DNA of 64,000 nucleotides, taken from the NCBI RefSeq assembly GCF_014205275.1, contig NZ_JACHND010000001.1:7936001-8000000 (forward strand). Reading direction: 5' to 3'. This stretch comes from Sphaerisporangium siamense. Lineage in GTDB: Bacteria > Actinomycetota > Actinomycetes > Streptosporangiales > Streptosporangiaceae. The position numbers and the translations under genes are program-made. Below the pieces are notes generated by a model. It saw only the letters and a program-made list of their open reading frames with translations, was not told where the DNA came from and did no database searches. Numbering within the stretch: the stretch's first letter is position 1; each line of letters opens with the position of its first letter. This document shows, in pieces, positions 39,819 through 49,296 of this stretch.

Positions 39819-41234
39819 TTATACGAATCCGGCGTCCTTGCCCAGGTCAGCGCCGGTATCCGGCCCCGCGCGGTCCCGCGCGGCCCGGCCCGGCGCGCCG
39901 CCCCGGGCGAGCGTCAGCCCCGCCGCCAGCGCGGCGAACGGCACCGCCGCCAGCACGTACCGATGGTCGAAATCGGCCGTCATCGCGGGCGCCAGCAGCA
40001 GGCCGGCGCCCATCGCCCACGCCGTCAGCACGCCGAGGCGCCACCCGCGCCGCAGGACCACCCCGGCGAGGCCGGCGCCCAGCAGCACCGCGAGCAGCGG
40101 GCCCGGCATCCGCGCCCACCGCTGGTAGACGACCATCGCCCCGGCGTACGGCCGGACGACCTCCGTCCCCGGCCGCCCCTCCTCGTAGTCGCGGGCGATC
40201 GCGTCCGCCCGCAGGTCACCCTTGACTCGGTAGGTCGGCGGCGTGGTGCGCGTGGCGGCGAACTCGTACGCCCGCAGGTGCGCGGCCGAGGGGTGGGGCA
40301 GCCGGGTCCAGGCGAACGCCTTGACGGTGTCGCCGAGCACCGTCGCGAGGTAGTCGAAGGGCTGGGCGGCGATGGCCCGCAGCGCGAAGGCGCGCGTGAG
40401 CTCGTTGGCCTGGTCGGTGAACATGGGCCGGTCGCGCACCGGCGAGCCGGGCGACCAGATGTACCGGGAGGCCGCGACCCTGCGGTCCACCGGCTCCGTG
40501 GGGCACAGCCAGGCCTCCGAGGGCGGCGGTTCGATCGTGGCGCAGTCGGCGAAGCTCATCGTCCTGGCCCAGAGGAACGTGCCGTCGGCGCTGCTCAGCG
40601 CGAAGCTGCCCTGCTCGGCCCTGTACCAGGTCGCGTACGCGCCGAGCGGCAGCGCCATGGCGGCCGAGGCCGCCGCCACGCCGCGCCACCCCACCCGGCG
40701 CAGCAGCAGGCAGGCCACGGCGACCACCAGGAGCGGCACCCCGACCGTCCGCAGCACCGCCGCGCAGCCGAGCAGCAGCCCGGCGGCGAGGCCCCACGGG
40801 ACGGTGAGCGCCGGGCGCCACAGCAGGATCGCGGCCGCCGCCACCAGCAGCGCGGTGAACAGCGTGTCCGCCATGACCATGTGTTCGAGCTGGATCTGGT
40901 AGGCGTCGAAGAGCACGGGCGCGGCGAGCAGGGTGGCGCCCCAGCCGGGCAGGCCGTGGCGCCGCAGGACCGCGTAGACCAGGACGGCCGACAGCAGGCC
41001 GAGCAGGTGCTGCGCGGCGACGACGAGCGCGGTGCTGTGGAACGGCTCCAGCAGCCACAGGAACAGCGAGTACCCGGAGCTGCGGGAACGGCTCGGCCAC
41101 AGCTGGAGCGCCCCGGCCACGTAGCTGTAGGAGTCGCCGTCGAACCAGATCGCCGGCCGGTACCCGAGCATCGCGACCAGCCGCAGCAGGGCCGCGGCGA
41201 GCAGCGCGCCGCCGAACAGGAGGTGCCCTCGCAC
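39819..41234 (-). CDS. Membrane glycosyltransferase (GT-C, ArnT/PMT-like), start in doubt
   Basis: 471 residues from GTG 41234. About 10-11 membrane helices; the first extracellular loop has RPAIWFDGDSYSYVAGALQLWP, an acidic DGD motif as in GT-C enzymes that use polyprenyl-phosphate sugars. Later PFHSTALVVAAQHLLG and LEHMVMADTLFTALLVAAAA are typical. The start lacks any ribosome-binding site: a run of nine G (C on the coding strand) lies directly upstream. A GTG at 41284 with a good GGAGAAG site opens the same N-terminal region in another frame and would join this gene if the run had one more base. So the gene may be phase-variable, frameshifted or mis-assembled. Confidence 0.8.
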   Translation of the reverse strand: MRGHLLFGGALLAAALLRLVAMLGYRPAIWFDGDSYSYVAGALQLWPSRSRSSGYSLFLWLLEPFHSTALVVAAQHLLGLLSAVLVYAVLRRHGLPGWGATLLAAPVLFDAYQIQLEHMVMADTLFTALLVAAAAILLWRPALTVPWGLAAGLLLGCAAVLRTVGVPLLVVAVACLLLRRVGWRGVAAASAAMALPLGAYATWYRAEQGSFALSSADGTFLWARTMSFADCATIEPPPSEAWLCPTEPVDRRVAASRYIWSPGSPVRDRPMFTDQANELTRAFALRAIAAQPFDYLATVLGDTVKAFAWTRLPHPSAAHLRAYEFAATRTTPPTYRVKGDLRADAIARDYEEGRPGTEVVRPYAGAMVVYQRWARMPGPLLAVLLGAGLAGVVLRRGWRLGVLTAWAMGAGLLLAPAMTADFDHRYVLAAVPFAALAAGLTLARGGAPGRAARDRAGPDTGADLGKDAGFV

Positions 41235-41243
41235 GGGGGGGGG
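41235..41243. repeat. Homopolymer tract of nine G
   Basis: Nine consecutive G on the + strand (poly-C in the coding direction), immediately before the annotated start of the GT-C glycosyltransferase gene. One added base would fuse the frame that begins at GTG 41284 with the glycosyltransferase frame. Confidence 0.85.
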
Positions 41244-41518
41244 AGCGGCGCGGGAAACAGGCGCGGGGCGCGGAGGTCGATCACCGGCCTTCTCCAGGAT
41301 TCGGCGGCACCAGCGTCTCCGAGGCTACCGACGCGTGACCGGTGCGAACCGCTTTCTCATGATTCCCCCAGCCGGCGCGCTCCGGCACGGTAGGTGATCG
41401 CCACAGCTCAGTGGAGCATGCCATGCGTACATTGCGTGACATTTCACGAGATCTACGCACCCATCCCTCGGGCGATGAGAATCGTAAGGGCGGACACCGG
41501 AGGGAACGGGGGTTCCAC

Positions 41519-42085
41519 GTGCGGCGTGCTGTCCGGCTGGCGCTCGCGGGCGGCGTCCTCGTCCTCGCGGCGGGATCGGCGCCCCTCGTCGTCGCGAAGG
41601 AGCCGAACCGGCTGGTGGCGATCGCCAGTGCCATCGAGGACGGGCAGCGGCAGAGCCGGTGGGCGGGCGGGGCGATCCCCTACGTCTGGGGCGGCGGGCA
41701 CGCCAAGCTGCCCGGACCCTCGCGCGGCACCTGCCTCGGCTACCACGGCTCCATCCGTCCCTGCCCGGCCGCCACCACCACCGGCCTGGACTGCTCGGGG
41801 CTGGCCCGCTGGGTGTACCACCTGGCGTTCAAGGAGGACGTGCTCGGCCCCGGGAACACCGACGACCACCTGCGCCGCCTGCGCAAGGTGCCGGCCAGGG
41901 CGGCCAGGCCCGGCGACCTGGTGTTCTACGGCAAGGTGCGCAAACGGTCGGTCAGGACCCATCACGTGGGCATCTACGTCGGCGACGGCATGATGATCAA
42001 CGCGCTGCGGACGGGCACCACCATCAGGACCGACCCCGTGGACATCCTCCCCGACCTGGCGGGCTACTACCGCTACGAGCGGTGA
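41519..42085 (+). CDS. Secreted NlpC/P60 peptidoglycan hydrolase
   Basis: 188 residues from GTG 41519, preceded by AGGGAACGGGG; upstream ATGs at 41411 and 41423 would place a long charged stretch in front of the signal peptide. Signal peptide RAVRLALAGGVLVLAAGSAP. The papain-like NlpC/P60 domain contains PYVWGGGHAKLPGP, the catalytic Cys in TTTGLDCSGLARWVYH, ARPGDLVFYG and the catalytic His in THHVGIYVGDGMMINA. Family enzymes cut D-Glu to diaminopimelate links in stem peptides. Cysteines beyond the catalytic one (GTCLGYHGSIRPC) may form a disulfide. Convergent with the P-type ATPase gene, 6 nt apart. Confidence 0.9.
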   Translation: MRRAVRLALAGGVLVLAAGSAPLVVAKEPNRLVAIASAIEDGQRQSRWAGGAIPYVWGGGHAKLPGPSRGTCLGYHGSIRPCPAATTTGLDCSGLARWVYHLAFKEDVLGPGNTDDHLRRLRKVPARAARPGDLVFYGKVRKRSVRTHHVGIYVGDGMMINALRTGTTIRTDPVDILPDLAGYYRYER

Positions 42086-42091
42086 GGCGGC

Positions 42092-45000
42092 TCACGCCTC
42101 CGCCGGCACCGGCGCGGCGGCGCGGGCCCGCCTGACCAGGTCCTGCGCGACCGGGCCCAGGTAGGTGGCGGCGGCGGCGCAGCCGAGCGCGATGGACCAG
42201 CCCACCGGCCCGAGCGGACGGCTGCCGAAGAACGTGCTCACCCCCGGCACCGACACCACCACGACCAGCATGACCAGGGACGCCAGCGTCGCGGCCACCA
42301 CGACCCGGTCGCGCCCGCCCTGCGCCACGGTCTGGAAGAGCTGCGCCGCCACCAGCGCGACCAGCCCGATCGTGTTGGCCCGCGCCTGCGTGCCGGTCAG
42401 CCGCCCGGCGGCCCAGGCCGCGATCGCGGCGCTCGCGGTCACGGCCGAGCGCAGGTAGATGTCGCGGGTCAGCGACTCGCCGAGCGACGCCTCCGGGCCC
42501 TCGGCCAGCAGCTTGTCGGGGTCGGTCGAGGCGGGCGGGCGCACGGCCACCGCCAGGGCCGGCGCCATGTCGGTGAGCAGGTTCACCAGCAGGAGCTGGC
42601 GGGCGTTCAGGGCGCTGCCGCCCGCCAGCAGGCCGGTCCCCACCGTGAAGACGATCTCGCCGACGTTGCCGCCGAGCAGGATGCTGAGCGCGTCGCGCAC
42701 CGAGCTCCACATGGCCCGGCCCTCGACGATCGCGTCCACGATGGTCTCGATGCGGTCGTCGGTCACGACGAGGTCGGCGGCGGCGCGGGCGGCGGGCGTG
42801 GCGCGCGAGCCGAGCGCGATGCCGACGTCGGCCATGCGGATCGCGGGGGCGTCGTTGGCGCCGTCGCCGGTGACCGCCACGACCTCCCCGGCCCTGCGCA
42901 GGCAGGTGACGATCCGCGCCTTGTGCGCGGGGGTGGCGCGGGCGAAGACGGCCACCTCGGGCAGCACCTTGGTCAGCGACTCGTCGTCCATCTCCTCCAG
43001 CTCGGGGCCGGTCATCACGCGCCCGCCGTCCAGCGCGTCCAGCTCCACGGCGATGGCCTCGGCGGTGCTCGGATGGTCGCCGGTCACCATGACGACGCGC
43101 ACGCCGGCGCGGGCGAGGCGGCGCACGCTCTCCGCGGCGGTCGGGCGCACCGGGTCTGCCAGGCCGAGGAACCCGAGGAAGCACAGCTCGTCCACGCGCG
43201 ACTCGTCCAGGTCGCCGCGGTCGGAGGCGCGGCGCTCGGCCACCGCGAGCACGCGGTAGCCCTGGCGCGCCAGCCGGTCGACCTCGTCCTCCAGCGCGCG
43301 CCGCGCCGCCTCGTCCAGCGGCGCCGGCGTGCCGTCCCTCAGCACCCGGTCGCAGCGGGTGAGCAGGATCTCCGGAGCGCCCTTCACGGTGAGGAGCTGT
43401 CCCTGGCCCGTGGCGCCGAGCACGGCGTGGTAGCCGCGCCCGGGCTCGAAGGGCATCACGTCGACCCGCTCCCAGCGGTCCAGCCCGTCGCCCGGGGTCA
43501 CGCCGATCTTCTCGGCGCCGTCGAGGACCGCGCGGTCGGTGGGGTGGGCGATCACGCGGCCTCCGCCGGTGCGCGGGCTGGCCCGCACGGCGGCGGCGAG
43601 GACACGCCGCAGCCGGTCGTCCACCCGCTCGACGGAGGCGCCGCGCCACCCGTCGGAGATGTACCTGAGCCGGATGCGGCCCTCGGTCAGCGTGCCGGTC
43701 TTGTCGAAGCACAGCACGTTGACCCGGCCGAGGGCCTCGATCGTGGAGGGGTTGCGCACCAGCGCGGCCCGCTTGGACAGCCGCCGCGCCGCCGCGAGCT
43801 CGGCCAGCGTCGCGACGAACGGCAGCCCCTCGGGCACCGCGGCCACGGTCAGGCTGACCGCCGGGGTGAGGGCGGAGGCCAGGGGGCGCCCGCGCAGCAG
43901 GTCGGTGAGCAGCAGCACGACGCCCGCGGCGATCGAGGCGGGCAGGATGCGGCGGCTCAGCTCGCGCAGCCGCAGCTCGACGCCCGTGGGCGGGCTGGGC
44001 TCGGCGGCCAGCCGCGCGCTGCGCCCGGCCTCGGTCATGTCGCCGGTCGCGACGATGACCGCCCGCGCGCTGCCCGCCGCGACCGTGGTGCCCTGGTAGA
44101 CCATCGAGGCGCGGTCGGCGACCGCCGCGGCGACCGTCGGCGCGGCGCTCTTGGTGACGAGCTGCGACTCCCCGGTGAGCGTCGACTCGTCGACCTCCAG
44201 GCCGTCCGCTTTGATCACCCGCGCGTCGGCGGGGACGGCGTCCCCGGCGCGCAGCTCGATCACGTCGCCGGGGGCGAGGTCGTCCTTGGTGGCGGACACG
44301 ACGCCGTCAGGGCGGCGCAGGCGCACGCGGACCTCGGTCGCCTCGGTGAGGCGGTGCAGCGCCCGGTCGGCGCGGAAGCGCTGCACGCCGCCGAGCAGCG
44401 CGTTCGTCAGCATCACCACGCTGATCATCACCGCGTCGAGCACCGACCCGACCAGGGCCGAGATCGCCGCCCCGGCCGCGAGCGCGGGGGTGAGCGGGTT
44501 CGCCAGCTCCTCGGCGGTCGTGCGCGCGAGCGAGCGGGGCCGCGCCTCCGTGGTCCCGGCCGAGGTCCGGCGCCGTCCGGCGTCGTCGCCGGAGATGCCG
44601 TCGGCGGAGGACCCGAGCAGCGCCAGCACCTCCTTGACGGACATGGCGTGCCAGGGGGTGACGTCGGCGGGCGCCGGCACGGGCACGCGGGCGGCGGCGC
44701 GCCCGGCCCATTCCCCGAGGGCGACGGCGGTCAGCGAGACGACCGCGTCCAGCACGTACGCCCGGTGCAGGGCCGTGGCCTCCGGCCCGGCGACGGCCAG
44801 CAGGCCTCCGACGACCGCGGCGACGGCGCCGAGCCGCACGCCGTTGGTGCTCGCCCGCACCGCCCGGGGCAGGCAGCTCAGGATCAGGTGGACGCCGGAC
44901 GGCCCGGTGACGACGTCGGCGTCCCACGGCAGGGCTCCGTCCGCGCCGGGCACGCCGACGCCGATGTCGGCCCCGGCCAGCGCCCGGCCGGCGCCCCGCG

Positions 45001-46471
45001 CCACCACCACCACGCCGTGGCCGCGCGCCTGCAGGCCGGCCACGTGCGCGGCGAGGTCCCCGGGCGGGAGCACCTCGCCGACGGCGAAGCGGCGGGCGAC
45101 GGCCTCGTCCCCGGCCAGCAGGACCGTCCCCGCGGCCTTCGCGGCGGCGACGATGGCCTCGGCCAGCGGCTCGGCCTCGCGGGCCAGCCCGGCGATCGCG
45201 ACCGGCGTCCCGTCCCTGCGCACCTCCAGGGCCCGCAGGCCGCGTTCCCGCCACACGGCGGCGTCCCCGGAGGGCAGGCGGTCCAGGTCGGCGAGCGGGG
45301 CGACCGACCACCCCTGCCCGTCCCCCGCCGCGCCGGGGTCGGACAGGTCGATCAAGGCGTAGAGCCGGGCGTACAGCTCGCCGGTCTTCAGGTCGTCGGC
45401 GAGGGGTTCCACGCGGTCGATCGTCCACGCGCCGGTGGTGAGCACGGCGGCGTCCAGGATCACGGTGTCGGCCCGGTCCATGAGGCGCAGGACCGCGGCG
45501 TCGAGGACGAGCGCGTCGCGGGCGGCCAGCGCGCGCCCGGTCACCCCGGCGAACGCGTCGCGGGCCAGGCCGGCGATCTTCGGCGTGGCGGCGACGAGGA
45601 GGGACAGGGCCCGGCGCCCGTGCGGGGTGAGCAGCCGGGCCGCCCCGTAGACGGCGAGGGTGGCCGGGCCCGCGATCTGCCCGTACTTCTCCGCGGGGCC
45701 GTGCGGCAGACGTCCGGGGCGCGGCCCGGTCGCGGCCCCGATGTGGCGGTAGGCGCCCGGCGTCGCGGCCAGCCGCTCCTGCGCCCGCAGCCATGAGGCC
45801 CGTACGGCCCTGGCCTCCACGTACCGGCACAGCGACGACGCCGCCTGCGCCACCACCCCGAGCGGGCGCGCGGTGAGCGCCTGGGTGGTCAGCGTGAAGG
45901 CCGTGAAGAGGGCTTCGGCGGGGGCGCGGCCGAGGCGGTCCTCGGCGGCCTGGCGCGTGAACGGGGTCGAGGCGGCCAGATTCCCCAAGGCCGGCACGAG
46001 CGGGTCCAGGGCGCGGACCCTGGCGACCTGCCCGGCGACGGCGACCCCGGCGGCGGCGACGGTCGCCGCGAGGCGGACCGCCGCGCTCGCGTGCCGCTCC
46101 ACGGGTCCAGCCGGAGGCCGTGGCGCCTCCCGCGGGCGGGGGTCCATCTCCTCGACGACCGCCGTCAGCTTCTCGGCATCCGCGCCGCCGGGCGCCAGGC
46201 CGGCGAAGACGCGGCCGAGGCGGCCGTTGACCTCGGCCCGCTCGACGCCGGGCACCGCGCGGAGCCGCTTCTCCAGGGCGGCCGCCGCCTTCTCGGTGCC
46301 CGGCCCGCCGATGCCGTAGAGCTCGACGTGGACACCGCCGGGGCACGGGACGGCCCTGCGGGGAGGCGGCGGAAGGAGAGTCCCCAGGGGACCGGGCAGC
46401 GCGGTCCGCAGGAGGAAGGCGGAGGAGGCCAGCACGTGGCTCAGCGCCGTACGGCTCACCAGCGGGCGCAC
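42092..46471 (-). CDS. Very large cation-transporting P-type ATPase (CtpI/CtpH-like)
   Basis: 1,459 residues from GTG 46471 behind GGAGGGG (7 nt spacing). The C-terminal 900 residues are a full P2-like ATPase: STLTGESQLV (actuator), CFDKTGTLTEG with the phosphorylated Asp923, TVKGAPEILL, MVTGDHPSTAE and VTGDGANDAPAIRMADVGIAL near residue 1200, then C-terminal helices. The N-terminal 600 residues begin with an HMA-like fold (ELYGIGGPGTEKAAAAL) and look like a second, degenerate ATPase half: VILDAAVLTTGAW (Asp340) aligns with the DKTGT segment and GADIGVGVPGADG with the hinge motif. The architecture matches mycobacterial CtpI/CtpH, whose ion is not settled. Divergent from recQ. Confidence 0.92.
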   Translation of the reverse strand: MRPLVSRTALSHVLASSAFLLRTALPGPLGTLLPPPPRRAVPCPGGVHVELYGIGGPGTEKAAAALEKRLRAVPGVERAEVNGRLGRVFAGLAPGGADAEKLTAVVEEMDPRPREAPRPPAGPVERHASAAVRLAATVAAAGVAVAGQVARVRALDPLVPALGNLAASTPFTRQAAEDRLGRAPAEALFTAFTLTTQALTARPLGVVAQAASSLCRYVEARAVRASWLRAQERLAATPGAYRHIGAATGPRPGRLPHGPAEKYGQIAGPATLAVYGAARLLTPHGRRALSLLVAATPKIAGLARDAFAGVTGRALAARDALVLDAAVLRLMDRADTVILDAAVLTTGAWTIDRVEPLADDLKTGELYARLYALIDLSDPGAAGDGQGWSVAPLADLDRLPSGDAAVWRERGLRALEVRRDGTPVAIAGLAREAEPLAEAIVAAAKAAGTVLLAGDEAVARRFAVGEVLPPGDLAAHVAGLQARGHGVVVVARGAGRALAGADIGVGVPGADGALPWDADVVTGPSGVHLILSCLPRAVRASTNGVRLGAVAAVVGGLLAVAGPEATALHRAYVLDAVVSLTAVALGEWAGRAAARVPVPAPADVTPWHAMSVKEVLALLGSSADGISGDDAGRRRTSAGTTEARPRSLARTTAEELANPLTPALAAGAAISALVGSVLDAVMISVVMLTNALLGGVQRFRADRALHRLTEATEVRVRLRRPDGVVSATKDDLAPGDVIELRAGDAVPADARVIKADGLEVDESTLTGESQLVTKSAAPTVAAAVADRASMVYQGTTVAAGSARAVIVATGDMTEAGRSARLAAEPSPPTGVELRLRELSRRILPASIAAGVVLLLTDLLRGRPLASALTPAVSLTVAAVPEGLPFVATLAELAAARRLSKRAALVRNPSTIEALGRVNVLCFDKTGTLTEGRIRLRYISDGWRGASVERVDDRLRRVLAAAVRASPRTGGGRVIAHPTDRAVLDGAEKIGVTPGDGLDRWERVDVMPFEPGRGYHAVLGATGQGQLLTVKGAPEILLTRCDRVLRDGTPAPLDEAARRALEDEVDRLARQGYRVLAVAERRASDRGDLDESRVDELCFLGFLGLADPVRPTAAESVRRLARAGVRVVMVTGDHPSTAEAIAVELDALDGGRVMTGPELEEMDDESLTKVLPEVAVFARATPAHKARIVTCLRRAGEVVAVTGDGANDAPAIRMADVGIALGSRATPAARAAADLVVTDDRIETIVDAIVEGRAMWSSVRDALSILLGGNVGEIVFTVGTGLLAGGSALNARQLLLVNLLTDMAPALAVAVRPPASTDPDKLLAEGPEASLGESLTRDIYLRSAVTASAAIAAWAAGRLTGTQARANTIGLVALVAAQLFQTVAQGGRDRVVVAATLASLVMLVVVVSVPGVSTFFGSRPLGPVGWSIALGCAAAATYLGPVAQDLVRRARAAAPVPAEA

Positions 46472-46766
46472 CCCATCACCCCTCCACGCGGCAGGGGGGC
46501 ACCTGGAAGCGCGGCCGCGAACGACCAGGTCGGACGCGGCCCGCGGCGGCCGGTCGGCCGTCCCCGACACTGTTCCTCCCTGTGCGACCGCATAAACCCG
46601 GACGGTCGTACAACGCCTGAATCGCCCGGTCTTCCGGGCGTGGCGGCCGTGCGCGGCCGGCAGGCGTAAGGGGCCGGTCCGGGGGCACGGGGACGGGGCG
46701 GCAGGCCACGGCCGCCCGCCGGCGCCCGGAAAGGACGGCGGCACGTGAGGCGGGGAGCGGGGTGTC

Positions 46767-48440
46767 ATGGGACTTCGGAAGTCGGCCGGCGACTGGGTCG
46801 GCAAGGTGCGCGCGGGGCGGCGGCTGAGCGCGGTCGCCCGCCGGACGTTCGGCTGGCGCGAGCTGCGGCCCGGACAGCGGGAGGCCATGGAGTGCCTGCT
46901 CGCCGGGCAGGACGTGCTGCTGGTGATGCCCACGGGCGGCGGGAAGTCGGCGGTGTACCAGGTGCCCGCGCTGCTCATCGACGGCCCGACGGTGGTGGTG
47001 TCGCCCCTGATCGCCCTGCAGCGCGACCAGGTCGCCGGGCTGGCCGCGGCCGACGCGGGCGGCGCGGTCGCGGTGAACTCGGCGCAGCCCGACCGCGCGG
47101 GCGGCGCCTCGCTGGACCGGGTGCGCGCCGGCGACGCCGAGTTCGTCTTCCTGTCCCCCGAGCAGCTCGCCAAGCCGGAGGTGATCGACCGGCTGCGCGC
47201 CGCGCGCCCCTCGCTGATCGCCATCGACGAGGCGCACTGCGTGTCGGCGTGGGGGCACGACTTCCGACCCGACTACCTGCGGCTCGGCCAGGCGATCGAA
47301 CGGCTCGGGCACCCGCCGGTGGTCGCGCTGACCGCGACGGCCGCGCCGATGGTGCGCGACGACATCATCGAGGCGCTCGGGCTGTCCGGCGCGAAGGTGA
47401 TCGTCCGCGGCTTCGACCGGCCGAACATCCACCTGGAGGTGCGCAGGTTCGTCACCAAGGAGGACAAGCGCCGCGCGCTGATCGAGGACGCCGCCGCCCG
47501 CCCCGGCCTCGGCCTGGTGTACGTCGCGACGCGGCGCGCCGCCGAGGAGTACGCGGAGGCGCTGCGTGAGGCCGGGCGGCGCGCCGAGTCCTACCACGCG
47601 GGCATGAAGCCCGCCGACCGGCACCGGGTGCACGGGCTGTTCCGCGACGGCGCCGTGGACGTCGTCGTCGCCACCTCGGCGTTCGGGATGGGCATCGACA
47701 AGCCCGACGTCCGGTACGTGCTGCACTCCGACCCGCCGGACTCGCCGGACTCCTACTACCAGGAGATCGGCCGGGCGGGCCGGGACGGGGAGCCCGCGGA
47801 AGCCGTCCTGTTCTACCGGCCGGAGGACCTCGGCGTGCGCCGGTTCTTCGCCGGAGGGCGGGCCGACGAGGAGCTGCTGCTGCGCGTGGCGACGCTGGTG
47901 AGCGAGCACGGCGGCGCCGTCCCCGCCCGGGAGCTGCGCGAGCTGCTGGACATCGGGCCCTCGCGCCTGACCGGCGTGGTCAACCTGCTGGAGCGGGTGG
48001 GGGCCGTCACGCTCACCGACCGCGGCGACCTGCGTCCCCTGCCCGACGGGCCGGACCCGGAGCGCGCGGCGGCCGAGGCGGCCGGGCTGGACGACACGCG
48101 GCGGCGGGTGGACGAGTCCAGGATCGAGATGATGCGCGGCTACGCCGAGACGACGGGATGCCGCAGGCGGGCGCTGCTGGAGTACTTCGGCGAGCCGTAC
48201 GAGCGGGCGTGCGGCAACTGCGACACCTGCCGCGCGGGCGCGGCGTCCACGCCGCCGGCCGGGCGGGCGGAGGAGGGGCCGTTCCCGATGCACGCCAACG
48301 TGGTCCACAAGGAGTGGGGTGCGGGTGTGGTGATGAGCCGCGACCCCGACCGGGTCACGGTGCTGTTCGAGGAGGTCGGGTACAAGACCCTCTCGCTGGC
48401 GGCGGTGCGGCGCGACGACCTGCTGGTCCTGGCGTCCTGA
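46767..48440 (+). CDS. recQ: RecQ-family ATP-dependent DNA helicase
   Basis: 557 residues from ATG 46767 behind GGGGAGCGGGG. 3'-5' helicase of recombination and fork repair. Motifs: 0 (FGWRELRPGQREAM), I/Walker A (MPTGGGKSAVYQVP), II DEAH (IAIDEAHCVSAWGHDFRP), III (ALTATAAP), V (VVATSAFGMGIDKPDVRYVLH) and VI (YYQEIGRAGRDGEP). The RecQ zinc domain has CRRRALLEYFGEPYERACGNCDTC. The HRDC domain is missing; instead the C-terminus has a short module (VVHKEWGAGVVMSRDPDRVT) common in actinobacterial RecQ-like proteins. Transcribed away from the P-type ATPase across 295 nt that include a small CGCCCGG-TCTT-CCGGGCG hairpin. Confidence 0.94.
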   Translation: MGLRKSAGDWVGKVRAGRRLSAVARRTFGWRELRPGQREAMECLLAGQDVLLVMPTGGGKSAVYQVPALLIDGPTVVVSPLIALQRDQVAGLAAADAGGAVAVNSAQPDRAGGASLDRVRAGDAEFVFLSPEQLAKPEVIDRLRAARPSLIAIDEAHCVSAWGHDFRPDYLRLGQAIERLGHPPVVALTATAAPMVRDDIIEALGLSGAKVIVRGFDRPNIHLEVRRFVTKEDKRRALIEDAAARPGLGLVYVATRRAAEEYAEALREAGRRAESYHAGMKPADRHRVHGLFRDGAVDVVVATSAFGMGIDKPDVRYVLHSDPPDSPDSYYQEIGRAGRDGEPAEAVLFYRPEDLGVRRFFAGGRADEELLLRVATLVSEHGGAVPARELRELLDIGPSRLTGVVNLLERVGAVTLTDRGDLRPLPDGPDPERAAAEAAGLDDTRRRVDESRIEMMRGYAETTGCRRRALLEYFGEPYERACGNCDTCRAGAASTPPAGRAEEGPFPMHANVVHKEWGAGVVMSRDPDRVTVLFEEVGYKTLSLAAVRRDDLLVLAS

Positions 48441-48483
48441 GCCCGCGCGGAAGCCGGTCCCCCGATGACCGGCACGGCCCCGT

Positions 48484-49152
48484 CTACGGCTGGAAGCGGT
48501 AGCCCATTCCCGGCTCGGTGAGCAGGTGGCGCGGGTGGGCGGGGTCGGCCTCCAGCTTGCGCCGGAGCTGCACCATGTACTGCCGCAGGTAGTGCGTCTC
48601 CTTCACGTAGTTGCTCCCCCAGACCTCGGTGAGCAGGCGGCGCTGGCTGATCAGCTTGCCCGGGTTGCGCAGCAGGATCGTCAGCAGGTGCCACTCGGTG
48701 GGCGTGAGCCGCACGCCGCCCGAGACCGTCTTGGCGACCAGGTCGACGACGTGGTCGCCGACGGGGATCTCGGCCAGTTCCTCGTCCTGCGTGGCCGCGC
48801 GCCGGGTGACGGCGCGGATCCTGGCGAGGAGTTCGTCGATCCCGAACGGTTTGGTCACGTAGTCATCGGCGCCCGCGTCCAGCGCGTCCACCTTGTCGGC
48901 GCTGCCGGACCTGCCGGACAGCACGATGATCGGCACCTTGGTCCAGCCCCGCAGCCCGTGGATCACGTCCACGCCGTCGATGTCGGGAAGGCCCAGGTCC
49001 AGCACGACCAGGTCGGGGTGCCACCCGGCGGCCTGGCGCAGCGCGGTGCCGCCGTCCCTGGCCACCTCGACCTCGTAGTGCCGCGCGAGGAGGTTGATGC
49101 GCAGGGCCCGCAATAGCTGGGGTTCGTCGTCAACGACGAGAATCTTGGTCAT
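48484..49152 (-). CDS. OmpR-family response regulator, KdpE-like
   Basis: 222 residues. Receiver domain with VVDDEPQLL, the phosphoacceptor Asp in LVVLDLGLPDIDG, the switch Ser in IVLSGRSGSADKV and the Lys in YVTKPFGIDELL. Winged-helix effector: LTPTEWHLLTILLRNPGKLISQ, NYVKETHYLRQYMVQLRRKLE and GYRFQP. The wording closely resembles KdpE, which controls the KdpFABC potassium pump, but neither the KdpD sensor kinase nor kdp genes are within this window, so it is either an orphan or its partners lie elsewhere. Confidence 0.9.
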   Translation of the reverse strand: MTKILVVDDEPQLLRALRINLLARHYEVEVARDGGTALRQAAGWHPDLVVLDLGLPDIDGVDVIHGLRGWTKVPIIVLSGRSGSADKVDALDAGADDYVTKPFGIDELLARIRAVTRRAATQDEELAEIPVGDHVVDLVAKTVSGGVRLTPTEWHLLTILLRNPGKLISQRRLLTEVWGSNYVKETHYLRQYMVQLRRKLEADPAHPRHLLTEPGMGYRFQP

Positions 49153-49296
49153 ACGCCGCCCGCTCTGAAGTAATTCGGCAGAGTGAGGATCATAGTCAAG
49201 CCGCTCCCCCGAAGTCTCCTCTGGGTGGAGGGTGCGGCGTTTCCCCTCAGCCGATCGTGCCCGAGCGGGCGGCGTACGCCTGGTCGGACCCCGGAG

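Noticed and set aside
41285-41518. Possible c-di-AMP (ydaO-type) riboswitch before the NlpC/P60 gene
   Set aside because: Actinomycete wall hydrolase genes often have it, but I cannot trace its conserved core in this leader.
42092-47224. Extension of the P-type ATPase frame upstream to 47224 (1,710 residues)
   Set aside because: The extra N-terminus overlaps recQ antisense and is not protein-like; GTG 46471 has a strong ribosome-binding site.
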